The notes: generated by a model from the sequence alone, not told the origin. A stretch of 64,000 nucleotides of DNA from Chitinophagaceae bacterium (GCA_019638595.1 JAHBTJ010000006.1:268134-332133); one strand, 5' to 3'. Positions 46,207-55,570 are shown, counted from the first letter of the stretch. Translations and numbers: made by a program.

Positions 46207-47295
46207 ATGACCCATCGCAGGATCTTTATTAAGAATACTCTGGGCAGCCTGGCGGCTCTTACCTTCGCCAACCAGGCATTTCCGTTAATAAGAACAACGG
46301 CGCCCCGGCAGAACCTGGGTGTAGCGCTTGTAGGTTTGGGATATTACAGCACCGACCTGCTGGCGCCTGCCTTACAGCTTACAAAGCACTGTAGCTTAAA
46401 GGGTATTATTACCGGCTCATCCGAAAAAGCTAAAAAATGGCAGCAACAATATAAGATACCTGAAAAGAACACCTATGATTATGAGGGTTTTAAAAATATT
46501 GCCAACAATCCCGATATAGACATAATATATATAGTACTACCTCCTTCCATGCATGCTGAATATGTTATAAAGGCGGCCGAAGCCGGAAAACATGTATGGT
46601 GCGAAAAGCCGATGGCTGTAACTGTTGATGAATGTCAATCAATGATAGATGCCTGTAAAAAGAACAAGGTGAAACTAAGCATTGGTTATCGTATGCAGCA
46701 TGAGCCTAACACGCAAAAGATCATACAATTCAGGAAAGATAAAACCTATGGAAACATTACAAAGGTCTCCGCAGCAGCGGGTTATTTCGACAGCCGTACC
46801 AATCACTGGAAACAAATTAAAGCATTGGGAGGGGGATCAATGTATGATATGGGGGTTTATCCACTTAATGCTACCCGTTATGTTACCGGGGAAGAACCTG
46901 TAGCGGTAACAGCGAGGCAAAGTACCACCCGCCCGGAAATTTATAAGGAAGTGGATGAAACCATGCAGTTTACGCTCGAATTTCCCGGGGGAGCCATTGC
47001 TGAATGTGAAACAAGCTTCGGTAAAAACATGAACGCTTTGCAGGTAACCTGTACCAATGGGTGGTACAAGCTGGAGCCGTTTCAGGCATACAGCGGAATA
47101 AAAGGTACAACAAGCGACGGGAAAGCTCTGAATGCCGTTATACCCAACCAGCAGGCAAAGCAAATGGATGACGATGCCCTGTCCATCATACAAAATAAAC
47201 AGGTACTGGTGCCCGGCGAAGAAGGGCTGAGAGATATTCGTGTTGTGGAAGCTATATACCGCTCTGTTAAGCAGGGAGCAAGGGTAGTAATATGA
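46207..47295 (+). CDS. Gfo/Idh/MocA family oxidoreductase, Tat-exported
   Basis: 362 residues. The N-terminus HRRIFIKNTLGSLAALTFA has a twin-arginine motif (R-R-x-F-x-K), so it is likely exported by the Tat route with its cofactor bound. The Rossmann segment is VALVGLGYYSTDLLAPAL (about residue 39), and EKPMAV (about 137) is the family lysine motif near the nicotinamide. The C-terminal domain follows with GGGSMYDMGVYPLNATRY (about 208). It is close to glucose-fructose oxidoreductase-like or sugar dehydrogenases. Substrate unknown. Confidence 0.93.
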   Translation: MTHRRIFIKNTLGSLAALTFANQAFPLIRTTAPRQNLGVALVGLGYYSTDLLAPALQLTKHCSLKGIITGSSEKAKKWQQQYKIPEKNTYDYEGFKNIANNPDIDIIYIVLPPSMHAEYVIKAAEAGKHVWCEKPMAVTVDECQSMIDACKKNKVKLSIGYRMQHEPNTQKIIQFRKDKTYGNITKVSAAAGYFDSRTNHWKQIKALGGGSMYDMGVYPLNATRYVTGEEPVAVTARQSTTRPEIYKEVDETMQFTLEFPGGAIAECETSFGKNMNALQVTCTNGWYKLEPFQAYSGIKGTTSDGKALNAVIPNQQAKQMDDDALSIIQNKQVLVPGEEGLRDIRVVEAIYRSVKQGARVVI

Positions 47296-47435
47296 TATGT
47301 TTAGCATAAATCAATAAACTCTTTAACCGGGGCCTGCTTTTTTGCGCAATGTCTTAAAAGAAGATTCTTTATCAGTGCCAATCAATTAGGTAAACCGGCA
47401 GATCAACAGTAAGTTGGGCTATTAACCAGCCTATT

Positions 47436-48269
47436 ATGCCTTGCGAAAAATTGCCGTTTTCAATCAATACTATTGCGCTTATATCAACCGCTTCTGTATT
47501 TTTTTCATCCTGCATTGAAACTAAATCTGTATTCCACTATGCATACGCTCCTTTAACAGCCAACGCTCCTTTTGTAAAAGATAAGAATGAACTTCAATTG
47601 AACACACATGTAATGACCGGCGAGAGGAACGAAGATGCCGACAAGGGCAGTATTATTGGAGTGAATCTGAAAGGCGCTTATGCTTTATCAAACCATATTG
47701 GGGTAATGGCATCTTATTCGGCTGCCAACGAAAAAGAAGTGTACAATTTTAGTAACGGAGCCTCAACGCTTAAACATAAAAGAAAATTCGCGGAAGCCGC
47801 AATTGGCTATTTTATAGCAGCCGACCAGAGGAAAAGACTGTACCTTGATATATACGCCGGTTATGGAACAGGAAGCAACAATATCTATTATGTTGGATAT
47901 GATAATTTTCACAGGAGCGATGTGCACAGGTTCTTTATTCAATCGGGAATATCGCTTGTAAAAAACGAATTCAGGCTCACCGGTTTTTTACGCACCTCTT
48001 TTCTTTCCTTCAAAAACATTGAAACGAACTATACTGAAGAGGAGCTAAGGCATTATGATATAAGCTTATATGGACTGGAGAAGGAAAAAATCACCTCCCT
48101 GGAACCTACTTTTGCCCTGCAGTTCCCGGTATCTAAATTAAAATGGTTACGCGGTCACGCCCAGGTAGGCGCCGCCGTTTTGGTGAATGCTCCCGATTTG
48201 CACTACCGGGAGGTTTTAGGCGGCATTGGCATTACAATAGTACCGCCTGTTGCTTCCAAAAAGAAATGA
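47436..48269 (+). CDS. Outer-membrane-like lipoprotein of unknown function
   Basis: 277 residues. The N-terminus has a signal sequence ending in a lipobox-like VFFSSC (about residue 27). The rest alternates hydrophobic and polar residues in many short strands (GVNLKGAYAL, IGVMASYSA, AAIGYFIAA, LYLDIYAGYGTG), typical of a small outer-membrane beta-barrel. Both signals are unusual together, so it may be an anchored barrel. No family recognised. It ends 21 bases before the convergent HTH gene. Confidence 0.6.
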   Translation: MPCEKLPFSINTIALISTASVFFSSCIETKSVFHYAYAPLTANAPFVKDKNELQLNTHVMTGERNEDADKGSIIGVNLKGAYALSNHIGVMASYSAANEKEVYNFSNGASTLKHKRKFAEAAIGYFIAADQRKRLYLDIYAGYGTGSNNIYYVGYDNFHRSDVHRFFIQSGISLVKNEFRLTGFLRTSFLSFKNIETNYTEEELRHYDISLYGLEKEKITSLEPTFALQFPVSKLKWLRGHAQVGAAVLVNAPDLHYREVLGGIGITIVPPVASKKK

Positions 48270-48290
48270 CTTTTATTGGATCGTCCCGGG

Positions 48291-49283
48291 TTATCTATTT
48301 TTGAGAGCGGTTATTTTGGCCCTGAACTGGTTAAAAAACTTACTCCGTTCTTTTTCGCCTGTGCCGCTAATTAGCGCAGAGCGGCTAAGCAGGTTGTTGT
48401 ACGCGTTAAATGTTTTTGCTACAAATTTTTCATTATTACAAATAAGGTAGCTCAGTATATTGTATGTTATCATTGTAATCCTCTCCTCATCCAGTTCCAG
48501 GAGAATGGTGTTGTTTCCCAAGATCAATTCATTTACATAAAAATCAATACGTCCCTGTTTAGCTTCTGAACCGGGCATGCATTTCAAACCCTGTTCTGCC
48601 TGCAACCGGAGATGATCTATCATCTTCAAAAAGGAATTGACCACGGCATTAAAATCTGATTGTGTTTTAAAGATGCCTGTATCTCTATAATATGACAGTT
48701 GGTTGATTGTGCTGTGTATGCTTTCCAGGTTCCACAATTCTACCGAGTGCATTTCATTGTGCATCCGCAATATTTTTTGCCCCAGTTCAAAACACTCTTC
48801 AAACTGGTGAACCTCTATGGAAAACTGCTGATTACTGAAAGAAGGGTGATTATTAATTGTTCTCGACCAGAAGTAAACCTTGAATGCTGCAATTTCAGGA
48901 AACAGGAAAAAATACCAGAACGGAATATCTTTGCACAAATAGAAAATCTGTTGATTTTTAAACTTGCCAAAATAGTGGAACTGGTCCGCCATTGCCCGCA
49001 TGTACGCGGCAAAATCGGGATAGTCGTTGTTCAACCCTGGTGCTTCAAAAAGCACACTGTTACTATTGAGCTTTAATAATTCGTCTACCGACAAATGATA
49101 CCGTTGACAAATGGTTGCCAGTTCAAAAGACGAAAGTGGTGTTTCACCCCTGATTCTCCTGTAAGCGCTGTCTGCACTCACACGCAGCAAATCGGCCAGT
49201 TCGTCTGCCAGCGAAAGATGAGCAGGAAGTTTTTTCTTAATACTATTGAATAATTCCTGCTGAAACTCATGCGGTTTACCCAT
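48291..49283 (-). CDS. HTH-domain regulator, Bacteroidota type
   Basis: 330 residues. An N-terminal HTH segment is visible: LADELADLLRVSADSAYRRI (about residues 25-44) then LSSFELATICQRYHLSVDELL. It resembles BetR/XRE-like DNA-binding heads. The remaining 240 residues are helical and aromatic-rich (PFWYFFLFPEIAAFKVYFW, about 118), a ligand or dimer domain of unknown type. This plan is common in Chitinophagaceae regulators. It is convergent with the lipoprotein gene and divergent from serS, which it does not obviously control. Confidence 0.75.
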   Translation of the reverse strand: MGKPHEFQQELFNSIKKKLPAHLSLADELADLLRVSADSAYRRIRGETPLSSFELATICQRYHLSVDELLKLNSNSVLFEAPGLNNDYPDFAAYMRAMADQFHYFGKFKNQQIFYLCKDIPFWYFFLFPEIAAFKVYFWSRTINNHPSFSNQQFSIEVHQFEECFELGQKILRMHNEMHSVELWNLESIHSTINQLSYYRDTGIFKTQSDFNAVVNSFLKMIDHLRLQAEQGLKCMPGSEAKQGRIDFYVNELILGNNTILLELDEERITMITYNILSYLICNNEKFVAKTFNAYNNLLSRSALISGTGEKERSKFFNQFRAKITALKNR

Positions 49284-49422
49284 ACAGGAAATTAATGAAA
49301 AAATTTAAAAGAACCATTTGCCTTCCACCATTTAAAATGGCTGATTAAATACTTTAACATGCGGGAACTTTTTTTGGGAACAAAGGGTCAAAACAGGATT
49401 AACCCTGGATGCAGCCTTCACA

Positions 49423-49455
49423 TTTGTGTACTGAGCCATTTTACCGTTACCTTTG
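49423..49455 (+). promoter_or_regulatory. Promoter of serS
   Basis: TTTG at 49423-49426 and TACCTTTG at 49448-49455 are 21 bases apart, a complete Bacteroidota promoter, 15 bases before the ATG at 49471. Confidence 0.6.
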
Positions 49456-49470
49456 CGGCAAATTTTTTAC

Positions 49471-50742
49471 ATGTTACAGGTAGCTTTTATACGGCAGGAA
49501 ACAGCATTGGTGAAAGAGCGATTGTCCCTTAAAAATTTTAGTGAAACAGGGCTGGTAGACGAGGTGCTGGCGTTGGATGACCGGCGGAAAAAAATACAGC
49601 TTGAGTTTGATACTATACAATCAAAAATAAATGCAGCCTCTAAAAGCATAGGGCAACTGATGGGCAAAGGATTAAAGGAAGAAGCGGAAAAAGCAAAACA
49701 GGATGTAACCGTATTAAAACAACAAACCGCCGGCTTTGACGAGCAACTGGCGGAAACAGAAAAAAAAATACATGAGATCCTGCTGCGCCTGCCTAACCTG
49801 CCGTCGGATAAAGTTCCTGCCGGCAGGTCGGCTGCCGATAATATAGTGGTACGTGAAGGTGGCAACAAGCCGGCATTACCCGCGGGCGCCGTGCCGCACT
49901 GGGATCTGATTAAGAAATACGACCTTATTGATTTTGAAACCGGCGCTAAAATAACCGGCAGCGGTTTTCCTTTATACAAAGGCAGGGGTGCGAAGCTGCA
50001 AAGGGCATTGACGCAATATTTCCTGGATTATAATACCAACGCGGGCTATATGGAATACCTGCCGCCTTTTATGGTGAATGAAGCATCGGCTTATGGAACG
50101 GGGCAATTGCCCGATAAGGAAGGGCAGATGTATTACATGCCTGCAGATAATTTTTACCTGATACCCACATCGGAAGTGCCGGTTACCAATATATACCGCG
50201 ATGAGATACTGAAAGAAGAAAACCTGCCGGTGAAAATGACGGCTTATTCCCCCTGCTTCAGGCGCGAAGCCGGCAGCTTTGGCAAAGATGTGCGTGGACT
50301 GAACCGGGTACACCAGTTTGAGAAAGTAGAGATTGTCCAGTTGGTGCATCCTGCAAAAAGTTATGCAGTGCTGGAAGAAATGGTGGAGCACGTAGAAGGA
50401 CTGGTGAAAAGCCTTGGGCTCCCTTATCGCATCTTAAAGTTGTGCGGAGGCGATATGGGCTTCGCTTCGGCGCTTACGTACGACTTTGAAGTATTCAGCG
50501 CCGCCCAGGAACGCTGGCTGGAAGTAAGTTCTGTCAGCAATTTTGAAGCTTTCCAGGCTAACAGGGCAAGGATCCGGTTTAAAGACGTAAAGGGTAAGAA
50601 TCAACTGCTGCATACCCTGAATGGCAGCTCACTCGCGCTGCCGCGTATTGTTGCATGCCTGCTCGAAAACAATCAAACGGAAACGGGTATACGCCTGCCG
50701 GAAGTATTGCATAGCTATTTTGGCGCTGCAGAAATAAAATAA
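49471..50742 (+). CDS. serS: Seryl-tRNA synthetase
   Basis: 423 residues from the ATG at 49471, giving the family start MLQVAFIRQETALVKERL; the TTG at 49453 falls in the promoter. The N-terminal coiled-coil tRNA-binding arm covers about 25-105. The class II core shows motif 2 (FRREAGSFGKDVRGLNRVHQF, about 262) and motif 3 near the end (TLNGSSLALPRIVACLLEN, about 375). It charges tRNA-Ser and tRNA-Sec. It is followed 12 bases later by a palindrome and a convergent Uma2 gene. Confidence 0.97.
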   Translation: MLQVAFIRQETALVKERLSLKNFSETGLVDEVLALDDRRKKIQLEFDTIQSKINAASKSIGQLMGKGLKEEAEKAKQDVTVLKQQTAGFDEQLAETEKKIHEILLRLPNLPSDKVPAGRSAADNIVVREGGNKPALPAGAVPHWDLIKKYDLIDFETGAKITGSGFPLYKGRGAKLQRALTQYFLDYNTNAGYMEYLPPFMVNEASAYGTGQLPDKEGQMYYMPADNFYLIPTSEVPVTNIYRDEILKEENLPVKMTAYSPCFRREAGSFGKDVRGLNRVHQFEKVEIVQLVHPAKSYAVLEEMVEHVEGLVKSLGLPYRILKLCGGDMGFASALTYDFEVFSAAQERWLEVSSVSNFEAFQANRARIRFKDVKGKNQLLHTLNGSSLALPRIVACLLENNQTETGIRLPEVLHSYFGAAEIK

Positions 50743-50753
50743 ACATTGACCAG

Positions 50754-50782
50754 GGTTCCGAACCTTCCCAAGGTTCGGAACC
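50754..50782. terminator. Perfect palindrome between serS and Uma2 gene
   Basis: GGTTCCGAACCTT and AAGGTTCGGAACC form a perfect 13-bp stem with a CCC loop. No T-run follows, but position between convergent genes suggests a bidirectional terminator. It belongs to a small family with 45090 and 58103. Confidence 0.65.
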
Positions 50783-50789
50783 ACTGTTA

Positions 50790-51383
50790 CTATCCTTCCA
50801 GCTTCACATCCGCATAAATATCCGCCAAAGAGATATTCTCATTAATAGTTTTGATACAAAGTATTTCCTCCGCTGCATTATACTCCTCCAGTTCCCAATG
50901 GTTAGCCTCATTCAGGCGGAATATTTCAATATGTATAGTTTCGGAATCAACCAGTATATATTCTTTTAGTGTCGGTATATCACGGTACAGCTTAAACTTT
51001 TCACCACGATCGTAATTTTTGGTAGATGGAGAAAGTATTTCAATGATCACTGCCGGGTTTAAAACATTCCAGTTGTCATTGTTGAGCGTTTCCGGCTCGC
51101 CGCAAATAATAGAAATATCAGGGTAAGTAAAAAGCGTATTGGCTTTAATATGCACCCGCATATCACTTCCATATGGTCTACATTTCTTCCCTTTTAATTT
51201 TATTCCCAGTTCAGTAAACAGGTTTCCGGCTATGGTAACGTGAGGAATTTTGGGTCCGGACATGGCAAATATCTCGCCCTTGTAGTACTCATGTTTTTCT
51301 ATAGCAGCTTCTTCCATTGCAAGATATTCTTCAATGGTAAATTTTTGTTTGCCGTAAGCAACAGCAGGTTCCCTTAGTTCCAT
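50790..51383 (-). CDS. Uma2 family (DUF820) nuclease-like protein, copy 1
   Basis: 197 residues. Uma2 proteins belong to the PD-(D/E)xK nuclease superfamily. The core is visible: E in [11 protein letters not shown] (about residue 32), [11 protein letters not shown] (about 94), and [16 protein letters not shown] (about 115) with the E-x-x-S/K element. The protein differs from copy 2 at 59707 in about 17 of 197 positions by eye. Its role in cells is unknown; it is widespread as multicopy genes in cyanobacteria and Bacteroidota. It is the last gene of the minus-strand toxin-antitoxin block. Confidence 0.88.
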   Translation of the reverse strand: MELREPAVAYGKQKFTIEEYLAMEEAAIEKHEYYKGEIFAMSGPKIPHVTIAGNLFTELGIKLKGKKCRPYGSDMRVHIKANTLFTYPDISIICGEPETLNNDNWNVLNPAVIIEILSPSTKNYDRGEKFKLYRDIPTLKEYILVDSETIHIEIFRLNEANHWELEEYNAAEEILCIKTINENISLADIYADVKLEG

Positions 51384-51463
51384 GGAATAAAAATACGACT
51401 ATTTGACAAGAGCTTTTGGGCTTTTGAAGCGTTGGGATAATATATTGCAAGCAGCAGCAATCC

Positions 51464-51745
51464 TCAAATACTTTCCGGCAACTCTTTGAACTCGTCAATT
51501 CCAATAATATTGATGGAGGGAAATGAAACAGACCTTAATACGTTAAAATGCTTGTCATTGGTAACAAGAAAGCGGACATTGCCCGCGAAAGTGCAATCTG
51601 AAAATTTATTATCATCTGCATCTGATGAAATAAGGTTTAAGTGATAATAAACATCCACTTCAAGGATAATAGCATAAGCAGACTTGTGGGAAATGGAACG
51701 AAGCAACACATTTGTATCAGGCACTATTTTCAGAGGCAATCTCAT
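51464..51745 (-). CDS. PIN-domain toxin, apparently internally deleted
   Basis: 93 residues. The N-terminus IVPDTNVLLRSISHKSAYAI (about 6-25) is the first PIN active-site strand with its aspartate. The sequence then passes straight to VYYHLNLISSDADDNKFSDC and VTNDKHF, the distal acidic centre of COG1569/TIGR00305-type toxins. About 45 residues of the middle, including the expected glutamate-containing helices, seem to be missing in frame (family length about 140). PIN toxins are RNases. It overlaps its antitoxin by 4 bases (ATGA). It is probably inactive. Confidence 0.75.
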   Translation of the reverse strand: MRLPLKIVPDTNVLLRSISHKSAYAIILEVDVYYHLNLISSDADDNKFSDCTFAGNVRFLVTNDKHFNVLRSVSFPSINIIGIDEFKELPESI

Positions 51746-51954
51746 TCTTTATCAAGGATTTGCTTCAATTTCTCATCAGAATATTCTTTTTCGTTCCATA
51801 CAGCGTCAGCCTTATCCCTTGCTTTGTCAAGCAGGAACCGGGCTATCATGCTTTTTAATTCTGCAAGGTGGCTTTCAGGTATATCCGCTGAAAATAGCTT
51901 AAGCAGTTCTTCCTGAACATTGCTTAAAGGCGGTTGTATAGAGAAGTTACTCAT
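51742..51954 (-). CDS. Antitoxin-like partner of the PIN protein
   Basis: 70 residues from the ATG at 51954; the longer frame (to 52104) runs into the XRE gene. The N-terminus MSNFSIQPPLSNVQEELL is followed by helices with LAELKSMIARFLLDKARDKADAVW, a plan seen in small antitoxins paired with PIN toxins in Bacteroidota. The stop overlaps the PIN start by 4 bases, so translation is coupled. It probably binds DNA and the toxin, but no HTH is recognised. Confidence 0.7.
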   Translation of the reverse strand: MSNFSIQPPLSNVQEELLKLFSADIPESHLAELKSMIARFLLDKARDKADAVWNEKEYSDEKLKQILDKE

Positions 51955-52036
51955 TCCTTTGCTTGTTGTTTTTCCGAATTTAAGATGCACCTTCTCATTG
52001 GCAAAAAATAGCAGCAAAGCTAACCGTACCGGTAAC

Positions 52037-52408
52037 TTATAACACTTTTTGAGCCCGCTCCAGGTGCGTAATCTTTTCTTCCAGCAACCGTATCTTATCC
52101 TCATACAGTTGCTTTAGCTCGGCGCTGATATGATAATGGTTGACCAGCTCCCGCACATTATTAATTGCATGCACATTCGTACTGCTGCTGATATTAAAAA
52201 CGACCTGCTCATCAAAGCCCTCAATATTTTCGGCGGTGGTGCCCAGTATTTCCGCAAGCTGCTGCAAGCGCTCATCGCTGATGCCCACATTATCCTTTTC
52301 AATACGTGCATAATTACTCTGGCTGATGCCCAGCCTGCCTGCCACATAATCTTGTGTAAGATTACGCAGTTCCCTGATCTTCCTGATTTTAGCGCCCGTA
52401 TGCCCCAT
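52037..52408 (-). CDS. XRE family transcriptional regulator with coiled-coil tail
   Basis: 123 residues. HTH_3 domain at about 8-62: RKIRELRNLTQDYVAGRLG and SQSNYARIEKDNVG. A helical tail with LKQLYEDKIRLLEEKITHLE (about 98-117) is coiled coil. The promoter region holds two overlapping palindromes 15-42 bases before the ATG, so the gene is likely self-regulated. The antitoxin gene begins 82 bases after its stop. Confidence 0.88.
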   Translation of the reverse strand: MGHTGAKIRKIRELRNLTQDYVAGRLGISQSNYARIEKDNVGISDERLQQLAEILGTTAENIEGFDEQVVFNISSSTNVHAINNVRELVNHYHISAELKQLYEDKIRLLEEKITHLERAQKVL

Positions 52409-52422
52409 GGTGGTTTTTTATG

Positions 52423-52450
52423 CATAAATGTACATAATTTATGAACATAA
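52423..52450 (-). promoter_or_regulatory. Operator of the XRE regulator gene
   Basis: CATAAAT-N7-ATTTATG (52423-52443) and TTATGAACATAA (52439-52450, a perfect 12-base palindrome) overlap just ahead of the XRE start codon at 52408. ATGTACAT, also palindromic, lies inside. Half sites share TTATG/CATAA. Confidence 0.6.
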
Positions 52451-52649
52451 AAAGTATAAGCTGAATAAGATTATTTTTTCTTTTGATATGGAAGGATTCC
52501 CGGTAACTCAATCCAAACCGAAATCACTATTCCTGTAGTCTTTGTGAGCGGTATCATTTAATCCTCGATATCTTAAAAAGCCTGTGTATATCAAGCCTTT
52601 CCTTATTGAAAGGGCGGGAGCTTTTTGTATTGACTTTAAACCGGCAAAA

Positions 52650-53168
52650 ATGGCATACCGAAACATTCTTATTGGCTGCTTTTTAATCATTGCTTCCGGC
52701 GCGGTGGCGCAACAAACCTTCCTGATGGAAATATATGGCAGGGGCGGTAATAAATATGTTGAAATAACTACGGATTCATGCGCCTGCCATATATGGGGCA
52801 TAAGCCTGTATAATGTAAGTGAAAAAAAATATCAAACGGCAAACTACCTGGGAGGCGATACCAAAGAAAAGGTTTTAATAAAGTTGGAGAAAGAGTTGCA
52901 GAAGTTGCGGGCAAGGGGAAAAACCGTGGATCTGTTTGGGTTAGATCACAGCAAAACGATAGGCCCTTATTGCTCCGACCAGGGCGTTTTCAATTGCCCC
53001 GAACTTAAACACATACGCCGGTTTAAGCATTCGCCGGAGTTTGCATCCATGTCGGATGAAGAAAAGCAAAAAGCAATTATTTCTTTGTTGGAAAAAAAGC
53101 AGAAGGGAAAATTTTTGCCCCCAAAAAGGCAGGGTGCTCAATCTTCGGGGGTTGGTGTGCGGGGGTAA
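52650..53168 (+). CDS. Exported protein of unknown function
   Basis: 172 residues from the ATG at 52650, which opens a signal peptide (MAYRNILIGCFLIIASGAVA). Four further cysteines (CACHIW, PYCS, FNCPE) suggest disulfide bonds in the periplasm or outside. A basic C-terminal region (KKQKGKFLPPKRQ) ends it. No family recognised. It lies divergent from the XRE gene and heads a row of exported proteins (53224, 54499, 55571, 56119). Confidence 0.65.
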   Translation: MAYRNILIGCFLIIASGAVAQQTFLMEIYGRGGNKYVEITTDSCACHIWGISLYNVSEKKYQTANYLGGDTKEKVLIKLEKELQKLRARGKTVDLFGLDHSKTIGPYCSDQGVFNCPELKHIRRFKHSPEFASMSDEEKQKAIISLLEKKQKGKFLPPKRQGAQSSGVGVRG

Positions 53169-53223
53169 TAGTTGTTTTGCTGTGGAGGTAAAAATTAGTT
53201 AATAATATTAGCGCTTCCGTTTT

Positions 53224-54486
53224 ATGAGAAATTTTACATGCTTAGTTCTGGTGGTATTTTTCTGTGCTGATAGTATAGCTCAATGTGGCAGTGGATTTCA
53301 ATATCTCTCGCTTGGAACTGCTAAAGGGTTTCAATTTGGCGCCTGTGTTCAAATAGTTAAACAAGACGAAGCTATGCTTGGAGGCCAGCGAATATCTTTT
53401 AATGTAAGGAATGTATCGGCGGATAAGCTTGAGGTAAAGTTTACGGCGGTGATAGAACTGACATGCGGCAATATTATACGTCGTGAAAAATCGCCCGGAG
53501 TGGTGATTAAGCCCGGAGGTTTAGAACAAGGACATAGTGCAATTGATGGTGAATATATGGAAGAATGGATTGAAAAAGAGGAATGCAACATAAAAGGGAA
53601 TAGAGTAAAAAGTATTAAAATAGAAAACATAACGGTACAAAACCGTAGTGAAGAAGAGCGCATAGCAGAAAAGGAAAAAGCAGCCAAAGAAGCCCAGAGC
53701 ATTGCAGATGAAGAACGTAAAAGAAAGGAACGTGAAGATGCAATAAACAAGGCTGCGCGACAGGAAAGATCACAGCAGGCAGCCCGGCAAAAACAGGACG
53801 CAGACATTGCTGCCAGGCAGGCGCAACAGGAGCAAAACCGTATGCGCGATCAGCAGGCTGTTGATAATTATAACAAAGCAATAAACGATATAGATATGAT
53901 TAAGCAGCAAAGAAATCAAAGAATAGAAGCAGGACAGGCTTTGGGAAACATTATTGGCAACGCTATACAAGAACAACAAGAAGCTCGACGGCAGGAGCGG
54001 GAAGCCGAGCAGGAGAAGCGGGAACTGGCGAGGATTGAAAAACAAAGAGAAATTGATGCGGCTATAGAAAGGGAAAGACAAAATACCATGATCAATCAAA
54101 ACATTGCAGGCATATATAAAACCGGCATATTAAAAAAACCTGTTTCTGTAACTGAAAAAATAAACACGATCTATTATGTATGCTGGGCAAGAAAAGACTT
54201 TGATGATAAAGCATACCTGTTTGACCCCTTAAGCCTTCAAAAATATTCAGATAATTCATGGCCGGCCTTTGTGGACCTGGAAAAAAAACTGAAACACAAA
54301 TTAGCCGTGCTGGGCCTGAATGATATAACGATCAACAGCTACGGGTATTTTACAGATATGCTCCAGGCAAAAAAAGTGTATGAGGATATTAAGGCAAATG
54401 TTCGCTTCACCGGGATTGATTTGGAAGAGCTGTTGCTCAAAAATGATGATCGCAAAATAACAGACAAAGATTTTTGGGAAAAATAA
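53224..54486 (+). CDS. Exported coiled-coil protein, possible C-terminal SPOR-like fold
   Basis: 420 residues. Signal peptide at 1-20. Residues about 20-135 are an Ig-like beta domain with three cysteines. A long charged coiled coil of about 170 residues (about 140-305) follows, rich in Glu/Lys/Gln/Arg. The last 100 residues return to a mixed fold with IYYVCWARKDFDD and DITINSYGYFTDMLQAKKVYE (short extracts), reminiscent of peptidoglycan-binding SPOR-like segments, not proven. It begins 55 bases after the previous gene and is followed 12 bases later by the next. Confidence 0.65.
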   Translation: MRNFTCLVLVVFFCADSIAQCGSGFQYLSLGTAKGFQFGACVQIVKQDEAMLGGQRISFNVRNVSADKLEVKFTAVIELTCGNIIRREKSPGVVIKPGGLEQGHSAIDGEYMEEWIEKEECNIKGNRVKSIKIENITVQNRSEEERIAEKEKAAKEAQSIADEERKRKEREDAINKAARQERSQQAARQKQDADIAARQAQQEQNRMRDQQAVDNYNKAINDIDMIKQQRNQRIEAGQALGNIIGNAIQEQQEARRQEREAEQEKRELARIEKQREIDAAIERERQNTMINQNIAGIYKTGILKKPVSVTEKINTIYYVCWARKDFDDKAYLFDPLSLQKYSDNSWPAFVDLEKKLKHKLAVLGLNDITINSYGYFTDMLQAKKVYEDIKANVRFTGIDLEELLLKNDDRKITDKDFWEK

Positions 54487-54498
54487 TAATTCAACATT

Positions 54499-55467
54499 AT
54501 GAAAGTGTTCATTACCATTTCGCTTCTCTCTTTTTTTATAAGCACCACTTTTGGCCAAACAGCAGAGGATGAAGCAAGAGTATTATTTTTAAAAGCGGAA
54601 AAAGCCTATGAGGACAAGAACTATGGCGAAAGCATAAACTTATTGAATAAAAGTATAGACAAGCTGGGAAATACTAATAGTAAAATTCAGTACATGGCAG
54701 TTAAAGTGGTTTATGAAGGTATCTTAAATAAAGCATTTGATTTAAGCTATGCTAATATTACCATTCTTCTTGATGAAGTTTCAAAATATTTTTCCCTGAC
54801 TGACAAAGCCAAAGCAGACCCTGAAAAATACAGGGAAGTGCTTGAGATAAAGCTTGACGCTGAAGCTAAGAGAGAACCCTTTTTAGCACGTAGGAAAATT
54901 TATGATCAATTTAAGCAACGGGAACAAAAGTTTATTTCTGATACGGTGAATCGTATTCTGATGTCATTTGCTACTGCATATAACAACAATTATTCATTGT
55001 GCTACACCGGCAAATCAAAAAAAACTTTGAAAAAAATCCGGGAATGCTATTTTGATTCTACTCAACATAATTTAGTAATTACAAATCTTGAAGATAAATC
55101 TGAAACCATAATTTACGTCTTGAAACCTATAACGATCGGATACTACAAAAGTGATGAAATATATAAAGGTAGTAGATTTATAGGGTTAGAGTTTAAAGAC
55201 TTTATTGCATTTTCTAATGAAGAGTTTTGCTGTTTAGATTTAAAGGCGTTAAGTGATTTTAATTATGACAATGATAAATACTGGGATTATAAGGATCGTC
55301 GATCTCAGGATATTAATAGATTATCAAAACAAGCAGTTGTTGTTAACTCAATGCAATTACTTGATGAACGAAAACAAATTGTTGAGTTAAAAAAACTTAT
55401 GGACTCATCCGGGTTTACTGATTATTTCGGCGGTAAATATGATGATGTGAAGGATATTAGTTTGTAA
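54499..55467 (+). CDS. Exported TPR-start protein of unknown function
   Basis: 322 residues. Signal peptide at 1-20 (ending FGQ). A TPR-like pair follows (LFLKAEKAYEDKNYGESINLL, about 30-50). The remaining 200 residues contain CYTGKSKKTLKKIRECYFD (about 172) and a mixed fold without known motif. Codon use looks more AT-rich than in genes at 13-50 kb, which suggests foreign origin. It starts 12 bases after the coiled-coil gene. Confidence 0.65.
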   Translation: MKVFITISLLSFFISTTFGQTAEDEARVLFLKAEKAYEDKNYGESINLLNKSIDKLGNTNSKIQYMAVKVVYEGILNKAFDLSYANITILLDEVSKYFSLTDKAKADPEKYREVLEIKLDAEAKREPFLARRKIYDQFKQREQKFISDTVNRILMSFATAYNNNYSLCYTGKSKKTLKKIRECYFDSTQHNLVITNLEDKSETIIYVLKPITIGYYKSDEIYKGSRFIGLEFKDFIAFSNEEFCCLDLKALSDFNYDNDKYWDYKDRRSQDINRLSKQAVVVNSMQLLDERKQIVELKKLMDSSGFTDYFGGKYDDVKDISL

Positions 55468-55570
55468 GGCAATGGGAGGGTTCAAAAAAACAAAATAGAT
55501 GATTCTTTATAGCTAGGTAATCGCAATGCTACGTTGAACCTTATTACTAAAAATTATAAAAAGAAACTTT

